Shown here piece after piece: positions 1 to 12,416 of a stretch of DNA of 64,000 nt. Source of the DNA: Lunularia cruciata (lineage: Eukaryota > Streptophyta > Marchantiopsida > Lunulariales > Lunulariaceae); assembly GCA_948567375.1 (NCBI GenBank), contig OX419760.1, forward strand, positions 59,764,911-59,828,910, read 5' to 3'. The notes under the pieces are model-generated. The model did no database searches. It worked only from the letters and a program-made list of their open reading frames with translations, and was not told the origin of the DNA. Position 1 is the stretch's first letter. Each line of letters opens with the position of its first letter. The position numbers were made by a program, and so were the translations under genes.

Positions 1-339
1 GAATCGTTGTCCACTAGGTGCAATAGAAGATGCTGTTTGCATTACACACAAGGTCAAGACAAACCATGGGAGATATATTCCTCTAAACTCCATCCAAGGT
101 TTTGCAAAAATATTAGAGAAGCTCAAATTCCATACGGAAAAATCCACCATTCCGAAACACCAACTCCACATCATGATCAAATAGGTACAATAACAAGATG
201 CTACGTGCATTACATATGAGGTCATGGACAATGCTTTGTGTTTACTCCATGACGTCTTCTATATCCAAGGTTTTTGGCATATTATTGTTACATTGGCATA
301 CAAGTTAGAAGCTAAAATACACGATACTAAAGGCAAATA
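1..339. other. Unassigned left edge
   Basis: I recognise no coding or repeat family here. It lies on the distal side of the minus-strand G1 gag relic, so it could be internal G1 sequence too decayed to place, but I see no motif that shows this. Confidence 0.2.
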
Positions 340-1060
340 CTAGCAATCTGCAAGTTGCTCTATGATAGTTTGAAGTGGATCTTTTGTTGGAGGTGGAAGA
401 ACAACTAGAGCAACTACTACTTGTGGTGCAACTCTTGCCACCAAAAAATCAGAAGCTCCACTATATTTGTAGACTTGAGAAATATGCACAATCTCCTTCA
501 TTACAAAATCACTCTCATCCCTTTCCAAGCTCTCTTCCATACAAAACATAATCTTGATAGCTTCCTCCTTGGACGAAGGTTTCTCATATCTCACCTTACT
601 TTGAATATGTGATTCCAAACCCTCACACAAAATTCTTGGTGAGCATGGCTACTATCCTAATCATAGTATTTTCCTTATCATCCTTACTCTTCCTCAATGC
701 TATGTGGAACTTTGACTCTAACTTGTACACTCTCTCTACATGTGCTCTCACTTTCTCTCCACCTCCTTGCTTGAAGATAATAACCTCACTCATCATCTCT
801 CATAACTTTCATCCAGAAGAAAGTTTCAATATGTGCAATAGTCAAACTCTCCCATGACTCTTCTTGGTCATCTTTCTTTGTGTATTCCGGCTCATACTAT
901 GTAAGAGCTACATTCTCAAAGAAATCAGGTAATAATGAGGCACACTCATTCTTCCTCCTCTCATTCTTGTCTATGTACATCCTCTTGAAGTCTCTCATAA
1001 AAGCCTTCATATCTTCTCTATCCTTGCCAAAGAAAACCCAATTTTTCACATCTTAGCACA
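340..1060 (-). pseudogene. G1 gag relic
   Basis: Minus-strand gag capsid remnant. The clearest open piece is 630-340, whose KVRYEKPSS stretch matches the C-terminal half of the capsid region in the copy at 50230-50820. The reverse complement of 951-1040 matches the start of that gag domain, where the plus copy reads FGKDGEDVEAL. In-frame stops separate the pieces, so no functional nucleocapsid could be made. Confidence 0.7.
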
Positions 1061-1439
1061 TCATTACCTTTCTCCTCTATTTAGTTTTTCTTTTTCCTCT
1101 CACCCTATAAATAATGAGTACAAACATGAATGATACCATTTGAGACTAGTTAACCATAGGGAACAAAAAAGGTTCATATTACGCAAAGATTTCCATTGTA
1201 TCATCAAATACTAAAGTGCATATTAATCAAAATTTCATGGGTAGTTTATCCTTGAGTTGAAAGATAGCTCCAACACTAATCTTGAGAACTATATGATGAA
1301 GGTAGTTTTTCTAGAGTGGTACTAAGACTCTCTCCAAGATCTTTCACCAAGGTTTCCAAAAGTACTACTTTTCCACTACATTCATGGCTCTTTGGAAATC
1401 CTTCCACTCCACAAACTTCACATAACTTCTTGATCCTAG

Positions 1440-1760
1440 ATCTCCTTCCTTCCAATCTTGGTGAAGAAGGTACAACATGTAATCACATGCCAATTAAGCT
1501 TCTCCTTTCTCTCAATCTCTTACTCTCAAAACTCATTAGACATGCATTTGCTGTATATCTCTTTTGTCAACATAAAAAACACTTAGAATCACTCTTTCCT
1601 CCAAGTGATATAAGTTTTTGAGTCCTCTCAACACTCACTTCCAATTTTACCCTAAACTCTCCTTTCATCAAATCAACCACTACTATCACTTCAACCTCTT
1701 GGGAACTTAACATAACCTCAGCTTCCACTCCTTATAGCCTTCCATATTCCCAAGATGAAT
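1440..1760 (-). pseudogene. G1 zinc-knuckle leader relic
   Basis: Read on the minus strand, this matches the leader ORF at 49490-49867 over the segment leading to its zinc knuckle. The knuckle reads C-F-L-C, then an in-frame stop, then a Tyr in place of the His, ending in a Cys. It lies upstream of gag in element orientation, as in the other two G1 copies. Confidence 0.6.
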
Positions 1761-2601
1761 CTAAACACTCAAAAAGTTTTGGTCATTCTTATACTCCTCA
1801 TACATGAAAACTCAGCTCTCAAAAAAAAAACCACTCCTCACAATGTCAATCAATTTTCCCAAATGGTAACTTCTACTTCTTTGAAAATTTTCACAACTAA
1901 TCATCACTTTATTGAATTATCCATGGCAAAATTTCAGCCCTCTTAATTGAGCCATGTGGCCTAAGCATCTCTCTATTCAATACACATCTTCCAAGATTTG
2001 GTCTAAAAACCACCTATCTCTTAAAAATTTTATAACTCTTTCTCCAAAAGCAATCTCTACTTGATTTCTAGACCACAAGGTAGACTATCTACCACTTAAT
2101 GTTTTTGAAAAAATTTCATTAAAATCTAATATGAAATAAAGAAATGGTGAACTTTGTACAAATTTCTAGAGAGCATGCAATTTTTAAAAACAATTTACCA
2201 TGTAAACTCCAAAACTTCTTGTTCAATGAGTCTAGTGGTTCTCAAAATAATTCCAAGTGTCCTGATTGAAGGAAAAACCAAGCTTTTATCTTTTAAAATT
2301 CAATTCCAGTTTTAAACTTCAATTTTTGCAAAACATGATGATAATCTCCAAAATCTAGAGTCTGTTTTACACAATCTCTCCAAATCTTCTCATGTGTATA
2401 GGATATATAATATCCCCTCAAAAATATCATAATGAACAACAAGGTATACAAATAGATCTAGATTCTCTTATATAATTTCAACCTTCTCTTTTCTCAATGT
2501 TCTTTCAAAGTGATGTTTCATTGCTTACTTTTGCCTCATATAAAATTGTATACAAAAAATTATTTTGCCTTTTAGAGAAGTCATGAAAATGGAACAAAAA
2601 A

Positions 2602-3278
2602 TGTGAGCTGGCCTTTCTCTCACTTACAATGAAAGTAATGCATCATGGACTAAAAAGGCATAGAATCCCAACTTTATCACACTCCTCTAAGGCTAAAGCT
2701 TCAAGGCACCACCAATCTCAAGTCATTGCTCACTAGAGAACTTAATGACAAAGAGATAGTTTCAAATGAAAGAATAATGAGTACTTTCTTACCCTTAGTA
2801 TATATAGTTCTGAAATATTTATACACCAAAGTTATTGATTATCAATGTAACTGAAGTTATTAGACAAAAAATCATATAAAGTCAAAAGTCTAAAGGAATA
2901 TCCAAGCTCATGGGAATAATATCCTAAGCATGTGATCTTATCTTGACCTAACAACAATGTCAAGACTTCTTTCATGTGGGCTTTTGTTGGACTATAGAAG
3001 AATCTAAACCAAAAGGCACAAGAGTTTTCAACTTTTTCCTCAGAACATCTAAGAATAATACAAAGTCAATACACTAGAATCCAAAATAGTGATGCTCACT
3101 CTGTCACCTTCCTTTAAGGTAGGGTCACCTCTATCTTGGCTGTGACTAACTCTAGCTAATCATGATTAATATAGAATATTGGTTAAAATTTATATAAATA
3201 ATATTTTTTTATTTACTTACAATACCAAACTACATATCCCAATAGAGCATACATGCACCAATAAGTGCATGTATTAGA
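2602..3278 (-). repeat. LTR of G1 copy A
   Basis: The reverse complement matches the 47943-48634 LTR. Shared blocks include the segment CATGATTAGCTAAAGTTAG (about 3140-3165) and the 5' end TGTAATACCC, decayed here to TCTAATAC at 3278. The other end, TG at 2602-2603, corresponds to the terminal CA of the plus-strand LTR. The primer-binding remnant lies immediately to the left (about 2590-2600). The length of about 677 bp agrees with the 692 bp of the other copy. Confidence 0.7.
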
Positions 3279-3315
3279 GGATCAGATGATCCCAACCAAT
3301 TGAGATAGTATGAAA

Positions 3316-3495
3316 AGGGATCTAGCTCTTATGTATGAGAAATGTAGAGAGAAATTCTATGGGAAATTTTATTTAGGATGGATAGGACCCTTTATCATCC
3401 ATGAGGTGTTTTTTAATTGCTCGCTCCAATTGAAGGATCTACAAGGTGTTTGGTTGAACACCAAGACAAATGGGTTGCAAGTGAAATAATATTAT
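3316..3495 (+). pseudogene. Ty3/gypsy pol 3' end fragment
   Basis: About 60 codons open in one frame, with the C-terminal signature of gypsy polyproteins: FYGKFYLGWIGPFIIHEVF, then LQLKDLQGVW and a closing TNGLQVK. In intact elements this lies just after integrase and just before the polypurine tract. No integrase remains upstream. It is a separate plus-strand fragment beside the minus-strand G1 LTR. Confidence 0.6.
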
Positions 3496-3590
3496 TAAGA
3501 AGAAGAAAAAGTAGAGAATATTTACAAGGGCACTCAAAGTTGAAAAAGGGTAAGTGTTGCAAGTCTTATTTGGGCAATGAGGAAGTTAAT

Positions 3591-4186
3591 TATAATACAC
3601 TTAGCTAGACATATTATCTAGAAGTAGAAATTGGCTTGGTAATATCTGGAAGGATGTTATATATGATGGTCTAAGTAGATCAAATAAAGGTGTCACAAAA
3701 AGAGTACCTTTACTAATAGGGTAGAGACCAAAAACACACTAAAAATTTTAGAGCCAATTTTGGAGGCTTAGACAAATGAATTAGGTCTCAAAAATTGAAA
3801 CAATTCATCCCTTTCCTAAGAGAAAGGTGTTGTCTTCTCCCCCATGTTCATCCATCAAGAGCTTTCTAATGGTACCTCACACATGCTATTATGAGCTTCA
3901 TATTTCAAATGGTACCTCACACATGCTATTATGAGCTTCATAGGACAAAGATCAACATGTCATCCACCCATGCAACTAATCTAAGGGTGGAGCTTGCTGA
4001 CAGATCACCAATCCATGTATTTGATCAAAGGGTGGAGCTCTCTTAGATGGGGATCCTCGTTGCTATATGATAAAGACAACGTGCTCCTTTGTGGCATTGT
4101 AGAATTGAGGGATGAGATCTTATGTTTCTCTTGTGTTTCTTCTCTTATGTTTCTCTTGGGTGTTCTCTTGTCCTTGGAACATTACA
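3591..4186 (+). repeat. Solo LTR, family S
   Basis: It starts TATAATACAC (decayed from TGTAATACC) and ends ...ATTACA. It matches the S LTRs at 13257-14000 and 19507-20243 over the conserved segment TTGGTAA(C/T)ATCTGGAAGGA and over the 3' end (TCCTTGGAACATTACA). Flanks are TTAAT (3586-3590) and TTAAC (4187-4191), a 5-bp target duplication with one mismatch. A 40-bp block is tandemly duplicated inside it (about 3868-3947). No internal element sequence adjoins it. Confidence 0.75.
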
Positions 4187-5869
4187 TTAACACTCAATAG
4201 GATGCAAGGAAAATATTTTCAGTTTTTAAGTCACTTAATTGCTCCAATGAAACCTAGCACCATTGACAAAGTACTCACCTAGTCCATTACTTAACTAGAA
4301 ATGGTTCTAAAAAATTTGATAATCAATTAGACCCATTAGGTGCAACAATAGCTCCAAAATTGAAAGAGAACCATTCCACTTCCAATACCACCCAAATGCC
4401 AAGTAAGTACATGCATCAGATTCCAAGCTTTAGAAACCAACCATATGAACAAAGGGTGGCCTATCAACAACACCCCACATAATAGAATTGGGACCCCACC
4501 AAAATGATGATGGATCTCAAGGTTGACATTGGAAGTTACAAAATTTCCAATGGAGAAGGGAGGAAGGATTCCCCTCCCAATAGGGCCAACCCAACACATG
4601 TCAAATCAGTATGAGGGAATAAAACAATTCCAAAGGACCATTGGAGAGGATGAGCTAACTATTACAACTTCAAGTCCAATTCAACAATTCTTACCAATTT
4701 GATTAAGGCATTCAAAGAGAGCACATTAAGTTAAAGGAGATGTGAAGTTTGGAGTGCAAGTGGCCAATTTTTCTTTCTTATAACCTTTGAGTGGCCAAGA
4801 AATTGAGAGAAATTGTTTGTACGAGCTTGAAGTACTTTTTGATTGATATAAAAAGAGTTGAGAGGGGGAATTGGGATGCTTAGTGTAGTTTGAAGGAGTT
4901 GGTCAATTTCCAAGAGCAAGAATGCTTCTCATAGCTTGATTACTTTCCTTTGAGAAAAAAGAGTAGAGAGAGAGAATGAGGTCTAGAGTGATAGTGGTCA
5001 ATTTTTTTGTATGTAAACCTTTGAGTGGCCAAGACATTGAAAGAAATTATTTGCAAGAGCTCAAAGTACTTTTTTGGTGGAAATCAAAAATGTGGTGTGG
5101 GACAATTAAGATGTTGAGTGTAGTTCAAAGGAGGTGGTCCATTTTTTAGAGCAAGGATCCTTGTTAAAGCTCATCTCAAGAAATAGAGGAGGATTGTAAG
5201 CAAAAAAATTTAGCCCATTGTTGGAAAAGAATTCTTTTATCATCTTGGATAGAATCAATGGGAAAAATAGAAATGGGCATTTAGATAAGATTGACTAAGG
5301 AGTTGAGGAGGAAGGATGACTACAACAATTGCGGAGAGAATGAAGTGAACCTTGGCTTCTAAAGTAGGTGATAGATTCCTTATTATATTTTGGAAAGGGA
5401 GATAGTTTCCTTCAAAGAAGCCTTAGTAGTCAAGATAGTTGGAGTGGGAAGTGAAAAGGTTTAATCCTTGAATTAGAAGTCCATCTAACTATCAATAACA
5501 TGGTGGGATCTTGTGTTACCTCCAAGTTGAACCTCAAAAAGTTGATACTTGTAGTACCTTCCTTTATGGTAGAACAAGAGGAATTGAGAGCAAATTTGAG
5601 CACCATTGAGTGCAAATGATTACTCAAAGTCCCATTGGGGATTTCAAATAGAATTTATGGTGATGGAGCTAGTAATAGCTCTGATATCTAAAGGCATGGA
5701 TCCTACAATTAGGAGAAATCCTCTAAGATGGGATCTTCAATTTGTCCTAGATAGAAATACTTACAAAGGCAAATGCTTACAACAAAGAGGCAAGCTGTAG
5801 GTGATATAACCAAATTAGAGTTTATCGATAATAAGTACAATGTTCAAGAGGGATATACCTTTAATTCAA
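4187..5869. other. No gene recognised; direct repeat of about 235 bp
   Basis: No domain or RNA gene is visible. A block of roughly 235 bp is present twice in direct orientation (about 4741-4970 and 4975-5160). Both carry CCTTTGAGTGGCCAAG and a later segment ending in TTGAGTGTAGTT or TTAGTGTAGTT. The copies are clearly diverged. Short open frames here look accidental. Confidence 0.4.
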
Positions 5870-6312
5870 GAAAAATTTACACAAATACCCCAACAAGTTG
5901 TAAAATGAGAGAAAGGCCAATCTCATAAAACATAAGAAGGATGGGAAGACACCATCCTTGAATCCAATGTAAATTACAAAAGTACTTGTGATAATTGTTA
6001 ATTATAAAAATACCCTTGGTTAGTTTGAGGCCAGGGATGGGGAGGGTAGGCCAGGCCATGTTGGTTTTTGGTTCAATGGGAGAGGAATTTTCAATTCCCT
6101 TATGCTGCACTAAAGGATAGGAACCAAAAACTCAAGATGAATTTGACAATGGTCTTTGTAACTTGTAATTGCAATTCTATATAATTTTCTTCATAAGGCA
6201 TCACAACCAAGAAAGTTCTTCTTGTGTATCTTAAGGGTTCTTCACCATTCTCTAGTTCATTCAAGAAAAATTTTTCTTTCTTGCACTTGTGACTGATTTG
6301 CTTAGTGATCTT
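5870..6312 (+). repeat. MULE left terminal inverted repeat
   Basis: Its reverse complement aligns along the whole of 11911-12298. Shared blocks include TTTACACAAAT near the tip, ACAAGTTGTAAAA, AAAATACCCTTGG, TTTTTGGTTC, AATGGTCTTTGTAACT and an inner TTAGTGATC. The left copy carries an extra stretch of about 60 bp (about 5906-5965) that the right copy lacks. Confidence 0.8.
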
Positions 6313-6499
6313 TTCCAATGCTTATCTTCTCCAGGCGGTATGGATTTCCAACTTGACATCAATGCATATGCTTGTGCTAGAGCTCAATACTAAAATATCC
6401 AACTCCATGTAGTTTTTTGGAAACAAGATTGAAGCTAGACCTAAGTGGGGGTCTCAAGTGAGCTCAAATCTGGCAATTAAGGGGCAAAATTCATGTTTT

Positions 6500-7265
6500 C
6501 TACAATTTAATTCTCTTGGAGGATCCTTCAGCTAGTTGCTTTTAGACACATTTGGTTGCAAGTTATTCAATTATTACTATTGTTTGGATACAAGATCCTA
6601 CTATTGTATACTTTGTGACCACAGATCCAATTAAAAATTATATGTTGGAAAGGAAAGATGATCTACTCCTAACTTGTATACTTGACTATTATCATTCTAC
6701 ACTAAAATAATTTATTAGCTCAAGTGTTTAAAGAATCTTTGCCTATCAATTCCAAAGTCAAATTGTAGGATGTTGGATTTTGTCCCCAAATGGTAACATG
6801 TTTGGTAATAAATGACTATAAAGAAGAAGGAAAACTTCATCCTTGGGTTTCAAAATTTACTAAGCATCTCACATTGTTCTTGCAATTTAATTCTCTCAAA
6901 GTATCCTTCAGTTGGTTTCATTTAAACACATTTTGTACCAATTTTTTTAGTTATAGCTACTATTTGAATATAAGATGCTTCTATTGTATGCTTAATGCAT
7001 TTCCATAGGTCCAATTTCCAATTCTATGTTGGAAAGGCAAGATGATCCTACTATTGACTTGTATTCTTGACTATCATCATTCCACACTAGAAGAATTTAT
7101 CAAGAGTTCATAAAATATTTGCCTATCAATCACCAAAGTTGAAGAATTGTAGGATGTTGCAGGTTTTCCCTAAATAGTAACATGTTTGGCAATTAATGAG
7201 TGTAAAGAAGAAGGAAAAGTTCATCCCCTTGGTTTCACAATCTCCTAAGCATCTCTCATTGTTAA
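6500..7265 (+). repeat. Two-copy 380-bp direct repeat inside the MULE
   Basis: CAATTTAATTCTCT recurs at 6503 and 6883, and AACATGTTTGG recurs near 6795 and 7180, giving a period of about 380 bp. The copies differ by many substitutions and small indels. They contain no recognisable protein domain. Confidence 0.6.
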
Positions 7266-8055
7266 ATTTGAGCTATTTATGTCAAAAACTATCATTAGTG
7301 ATACTTCTACTATAGTCATTTTTTGCATTTACTCACACTAGATATTCCTTGTCAAAGCTTCACAAGGAACCTCAAAACTTCCTTTTCACACAAAATCCTA
7401 AGATTTCACGTGTTGCATGACAACCTATAAATTCAATGGCATCTCTATGCATGCATAGTGTCCTATATCCTAAGTGCATTTGTTCTTTCCTCAACTCTTA
7501 AATCCTTCAAACAAATGAATGCAATTTCTAGCTCCACAGCTCAATCCAAAACTATGTGACATGAGACTTTTAGTCAAAAAATTACACACTCTAAGAATAT
7601 AAGCAAATTCTATCTAGGTTGGACTCGGGTTTGTATATAGGTTTAAATACAATTGTTGTATAACTAATGTCGATAACACTAATTGTAAATGCTTTGCAAT
7701 TTCACAGTTCTTGCTCTCCCTCTGGAATTTGGCCATTAGGAGGTAGAAGCCATGCTTTCTAAAATTAAATTCTCTTGAAAGATCCTGTCTGTATTTAGTT
7801 TGAGTTAATATTGCAGTCAAAATTATTTCATTTGTGGATATTTTTGAATGAAATCTTGATCAAAAAGATGGCTATAATTACAGATTGCTTTGCTTTAGGT
7901 TTACTTGGTTTGAGTACAAGAGTAGATACATTGAAGGTAAGAGGTAAGAAATGAATGTGGAATCACCAAGCAAAGGAAATTCAAAGAGAAGTTTGGATAA
8001 ATTAGGTACCAAATTGAGAATTGGATCACTTACCTTGAACCTTGAACAACCATAT

Positions 8056-8094
8056 CACTATCATATCTTGTGCAAGGCACAAGATATGATAGTG
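8056..8094. repeat. Perfect 18-bp hairpin
   Basis: CACTATCATATCTTGTGC (8056-8073) is followed by AAG and then its exact reverse complement (8077-8094). All 18 base pairs match, although the surrounding transposon is heavily mutated. Confidence 0.85.
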
Positions 8095-8190
8095 AAAAGG
8101 ACTCAAAAAGAAATGGTACAATGCTATGCAATTAGCAAGCATTTTGTGCTAAAAGTAATGTCATGTAGCAGCAAAACATGTATAATTCTT

Positions 8191-8395
8191 TGTAGATGAT
8201 CTGCAATAAATGCTCATGGATTTTTAGTTTTTCTTACAACTTACTGAGTCCAATAAAACATATTGTAGATGATCTTCAACACCTACTTATGCATCTTTTG
8301 TCTTATTTCCAGCTTAGTAGGTTCAATAAAACATATTGTAGATGATCTTCAACATATGCTCATGCATATTTTTCTCATTTATAGCTTGTCAAATA
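8191..8395 (+). repeat. 73-bp tandem repeat, three copies
   Basis: TTGTAGATGATCT(G/T)CAA recurs with starts at 8191, 8264 and 8337, each 73 bp apart. The first two units end with CAATAAAACATA. The third unit fades out. Confidence 0.75.
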
Positions 8396-8479
8396 CACTA
8401 AAATGTGATATAGAGTATGTTGTACTTTTTACAATTACAATTGCAAACTTTATGCTACAATTGTGTGCAATTCAGCCAT

Positions 8480-9475
8480 GTTTACAATCTGGACCATCCA
8501 TGATGTTCACACATGTGGAGGCACAAACCACCTCAAAAACCACCAAGCCAATGCAACATGGGTTGCTCAAGATATTTTCCATAAGCTTTACAACACACCA
8601 AGCTACTAGCCAATGGAAAATCAACCTGACATCCAACATGAGCACAACATTCTTGTGCACTATCATTGTATTTAGTGTAGAGAAGAGATGGCCCTTGCTA
8701 CAATCCTCGGTTCTTATGAGAAAGGATGTGTTCATCTACCTCAATAGTATACCAAGCTATTACAAGTGAACCTTGTCAGCAATGCATTGGTTGAGATAAC
8801 TAGTATCAACTACTTCTATTAGTTTTTCTTTCAATAATTTGTATCAATTTCTAGATTCCTCAATAGCTGCCCAAAACTCTTGGGTATGCATAGAACACAC
8901 CTAAAGAGCATATAATCTAGGATAGTACCATGTGCAACCAATATTGATTAAGGAAGGACAATTTTCACCATTGCTTTTGCAATCATTGGTGCCAAAAGTG
9001 ACACAAATTACAGTTGGTTTCTCAAGAATCTATTGCAATGCTTTTTAGTAGCATAGTCAAAGGAGCATACCTTCCAAAAACTCAGTCTTATCAAACCACC
9101 AAAAGAGATTGATTTGAGCTATTGAAGCAACTTTTGGGCACCAAATCCATGGATTTTTCATGTGTCATCTTAGTGGAAAAAAATAATTCACCTTCAAAAA
9201 CCCAAAACTTATCTCACTTCTTTGGATGTATGCTTTTGTCATGGTTGGATTCACTTCATTGCTTGCAATTTTTTCTCATGCTTGAATGAATTTTTATTGA
9301 GCTTCTTTAATTCCATGCTTATTCACTTGCTCATTATGCCAAAGAGCTATGGAAGATTGACAACATTTCCTCTAAAGCTATCAAATGGATCCATGAGACA
9401 AAGCCAAAATATAAGGCAAATGCATTCTTTGAAAGAAATTGCTTTGAGCACCTCACATTAAATCTTAGAGGTAGT
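8480..9475 (+). pseudogene. MULE transposase relic
   Basis: Scattered plus-strand segments in different frames match conserved blocks of Mutator-type transposases. Near 8690-8790 is ATILGSYEKG followed by a Leu-Pro-Gln segment. Near 8955-9040 is TIFTIAFAIIGAKSD followed by YSWFLKNLLQ, the block around the second catalytic acidic residue. Near 9300-9460 is AKELWKID, then SSKAIKWI and AFFERNCFEHLTLN, the C-terminal part before the zinc finger. Stops and frameshifts separate the blocks. In family members this enzyme cuts and joins the element ends; this copy cannot. Assignment rests on motif order, not on an alignment. Confidence 0.55.
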
Positions 9476-11910
9476 CAAAGCAAGGATTTTAGATGCATGT
9501 GAACTCCTCATATTCAAAATGGTTGAGCTCTTACATCTGATTGGTTGGTTTATGGAGCAATGCACCAAAGCTACAACATTCCAATCCTATCTCGCCCTTT
9601 AAGCCAAAGAACATGTTCAAGTTGCAATCAATCACACATAAAGATACCAAGTCAGCAAAGCAAGTGCCAATAAGTTTGAATCCCAGGCCAAATTTTCTAG
9701 TGAGGTTGTTAATATTGGAACACATACTTGTACTTTCTAGTCTTGGCAACTTTTGGGTATTTTGTGTGCCCACGCTTCTACTATTACTTTATTAACATGA
9801 TAGAATGTACATCTCTTTGCCACAAGTTATTCATGGTGGAGTAATATTGCAATATGTATAAGGAAATTATCCATCCAATCACTCACAAAAGTAGATTGGA
9901 AGATGCTAAGCTTAATTTTAAGGACAACAACAATGACAACAAGAAAAATAAATACCTTTTGCCTTCCACCAAAGACTTGAAATCCAGTGGTAACAGCTAA
10001 GACAAAGTGCATTTGTTGAAAAGAGGAAGGTCATGAGGTTGGGACAAGTGCACTGCAAATGATGCAATGCATTATTGTTGCACTTGTAAAGAACCAATCT
10101 AGTCAAAGTGTATTTTTGCTACTCTTGCTTCTTGGAAGAGAACTCCTTGCTATCACTATTGGTCATGCATAGAAATAAAATTACCTGATTTCATGAACAT
10201 ATCTACTCTATTGAGCTTTAATGTTGTCCAAGGATTCAAGCTCATCATATTTTATGATATATTTATTCAAAATTTTTAGAATATTTCATCAACCTAAGGT
10301 GGGCTATAGTGAGTGGACAACAAAAAATTGACCAAAACTATGATCTAGAGACTTGGCTTTAGCCAATATTTTCTAATCCTACTTTCCTTTTAGACTATAG
10401 TGTGGCATGTATGCTTCCTCAAGGTTCCTTAATCTTTCCAATCAAATTTGAGAATCATGCCATCTTGTCTAACTTTTAATACCCCAATATCACTAGTCTT
10501 CAAGAAAGCTTGAAATCAAGCACGGTTGTCATCTGCAGCACAATGTTTACAACCTCATATGTTTGATTAGTAGGGGAAATTTTTATGTTTATTGCTTGCT
10601 TACTTGCCTCCTGATCCATGCTAGAAAGTTACATGCAACATGCTGGATGTGAGTTGAGAAAACAAGATTAATTGAGCCTACATAGCACACTATTGGTCAT
10701 GGAAGCAAATTCTTTCTTGTTAGTAATTTTTACCATTGTGGTTTCAGCTTGTTGTGAGGAAGTGACTCCTTCAAGGTATGTATAGATGTGATGTGCCTAA
10801 GGAGCAGCATATAGGAGATGGGATAAAATGAGCCTTGTTTAGGAATGCAAATTCTTAGGTCAAGTTTGGATGGTGATGCAAGGAGAGTTTATTTAGAGTT
10901 GATTCCAATTTCCATCTTCGATTTGAAGTATCATTCAAGAGCTGATAGAAATGAGGATCACACAAGAAGGTACACACATATTGGATCCACTTTAATGTCG
11001 AACATCATAGTGCTTACATTGATGATGTGAACATATTCAAAGACTACTTTATGTTTTTAGATCTACTAAAATTTGGTGTTAGGAGGAGTCTTGACAAATT
11101 ATGAGTGCAACATTGTCACTCTAGTTAGAATAATTCCTTTATAAGTTTAAATTGGCCAGGCTAGATGACTTAATTGATGGAATATTTTGCTCTAGAGGAT
11201 ACATGGCTTAAGATATCAAACAAATTTGTTTGTCTTTTGTCTTTTGCTTCTATCACTTCTACTACTTTGACAAAAAATTGCTCCTATGATGTGCTCATAC
11301 TAGATGCAATTGTTTCTTTAGTTTTTGTGCACCACCTTGAAACTAAAATTAATAAATTGTGCTGAGACTTTGGCTTGGAAGATTGAGAAGACCCGTTTCT
11401 ATCAAGGATGTGGATTTTAGATCTCCAAGAACATATTTGTTCCTCATTAATCATTTCAAGAACATATTTCTTTGATGATCTGCTCATACTACTTGGGATT
11501 GTTTATTCACTTTGTGTACATATATGTGAATTCTAAGAGAGAACTGAAGGGCAGAAAACATTTCTTTCGTACTCCAATTGCCAAATTCAAGCTCACTTGA
11601 AACTCCCAATTAGGCAGAAGTAGCATGGAAATCCCGCCTATCAAAAGCCTGTATCAATAGTGCTAAACTTGGCATGATAAAACAATATGCATACACAAGT
11701 GAAAAATTATAACCCACCAATCTCAAATCGTCACCAAAAGAATCACTCATGGAACTAGGTCCAAAAGTTTGAAGAAATTTTGGCTTTGATATCTTCTCTA
11801 TGAACAATTGCATGGAGCTAGATTTCTAAGTAATGAGCTTTAGCACAAGCACATGCATGAATATTGAATCAAAAGATTTGTACCATTTGGAGTAGGATAA
11901 GAAGTGGAAA

Positions 11911-12298
11911 AGGGATCACTAAATGAATCAATCACAAGTGTAAGGAACAAAAATCTTTCTTGAATGAACATGACAACAACAAAGAAACACTTAGATATTC
12001 AAGAAGAAATTTCTTGCTTGGAAAGGCTTGTGTAGAAATTGATGCAAAATCACAATCATGAGTTACAAAGACCATTTTCAAATAAATCTTGAGTTCTGGT
12101 TCATATCCTTTGGTGAAATATGTGGGAACCAAAAATTTCTCTCCCATGGAACCAAAAACTTCCAAGGCTTGGAATAGCTCAGCCCATGCTCCCTACCCTT
12201 GGCCTTGGACCACCCAAGGGTATTTTTGTAATTAATAGTTTTTAAGGGGTGATTTTTTAATTTTACAACTTGTTGGGGGCAATTTGTGTAAATTTCTC
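11911..12298 (-). repeat. MULE right terminal inverted repeat
   Basis: Reverse complement of the left inverted repeat (5870-6312), ending GTAAATTTCTC at 12298. An open frame across it on the minus strand (12165-11932) reads through the repeat and has no recognisable domain. Confidence 0.8.
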
Positions 12299-12416
12299 TT
12301 ACTTCTATTGTAAAATCCTAGTTGAGGAGGGTTTATTCTTCCTACTTATTATACATCCTGAGCATCTTGGGGTGAAATCTGGCTATTTTGAGTGCTTGGA
12401 TATACTTGGGTGGTAA

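Larger units (their letters stand above)
340..3278 (-). mobile_element. Ty3/gypsy G1 relic, copy A (minus strand)
   Basis: This is a decayed, partial copy of the same gypsy family as the longer element at 47943-55520. Read on the minus strand it runs LTR (3278-2602), primer-binding region (about 2600-2585), zinc-knuckle leader (about 1760-1440) and gag (about 1060-340). The gag part shares the sequence KVRYEKPSS and a Glu-Ser-Leu-Glu run with the 50230-50820 gag. Stop codons and frameshifts break every domain. Protease and polymerase parts are absent or lie beyond the window. Confidence 0.75.
5870..12298 (+). mobile_element. Mutator-like (MULE) DNA transposon, decayed
   Basis: The two ends are long inverted repeats of each other (5870-6312 and 11911-12298). 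Both outer ends read GA(A/G)AAATTTACACAAAT, the G-first AT-rich terminus typical of MULEs. Flanking 9-mers are TTAATTCAA (5861-5869) and TTACTTCTA (12299-12307), 7 of 9 identical, consistent with the 9-bp target duplication of the superfamily. A degenerate plus-strand transposase lies inside at about 8480-9475. The 6.4-kb length fits an autonomous-size MULE. The decayed duplication and stop-filled transposase show an old insertion. Confidence 0.75.

Noticed and set aside
8472-8735. Minus-strand 87-codon frame in the MULE
   Set aside because: The transposase-like blocks are on the plus strand; this is an antisense shadow.
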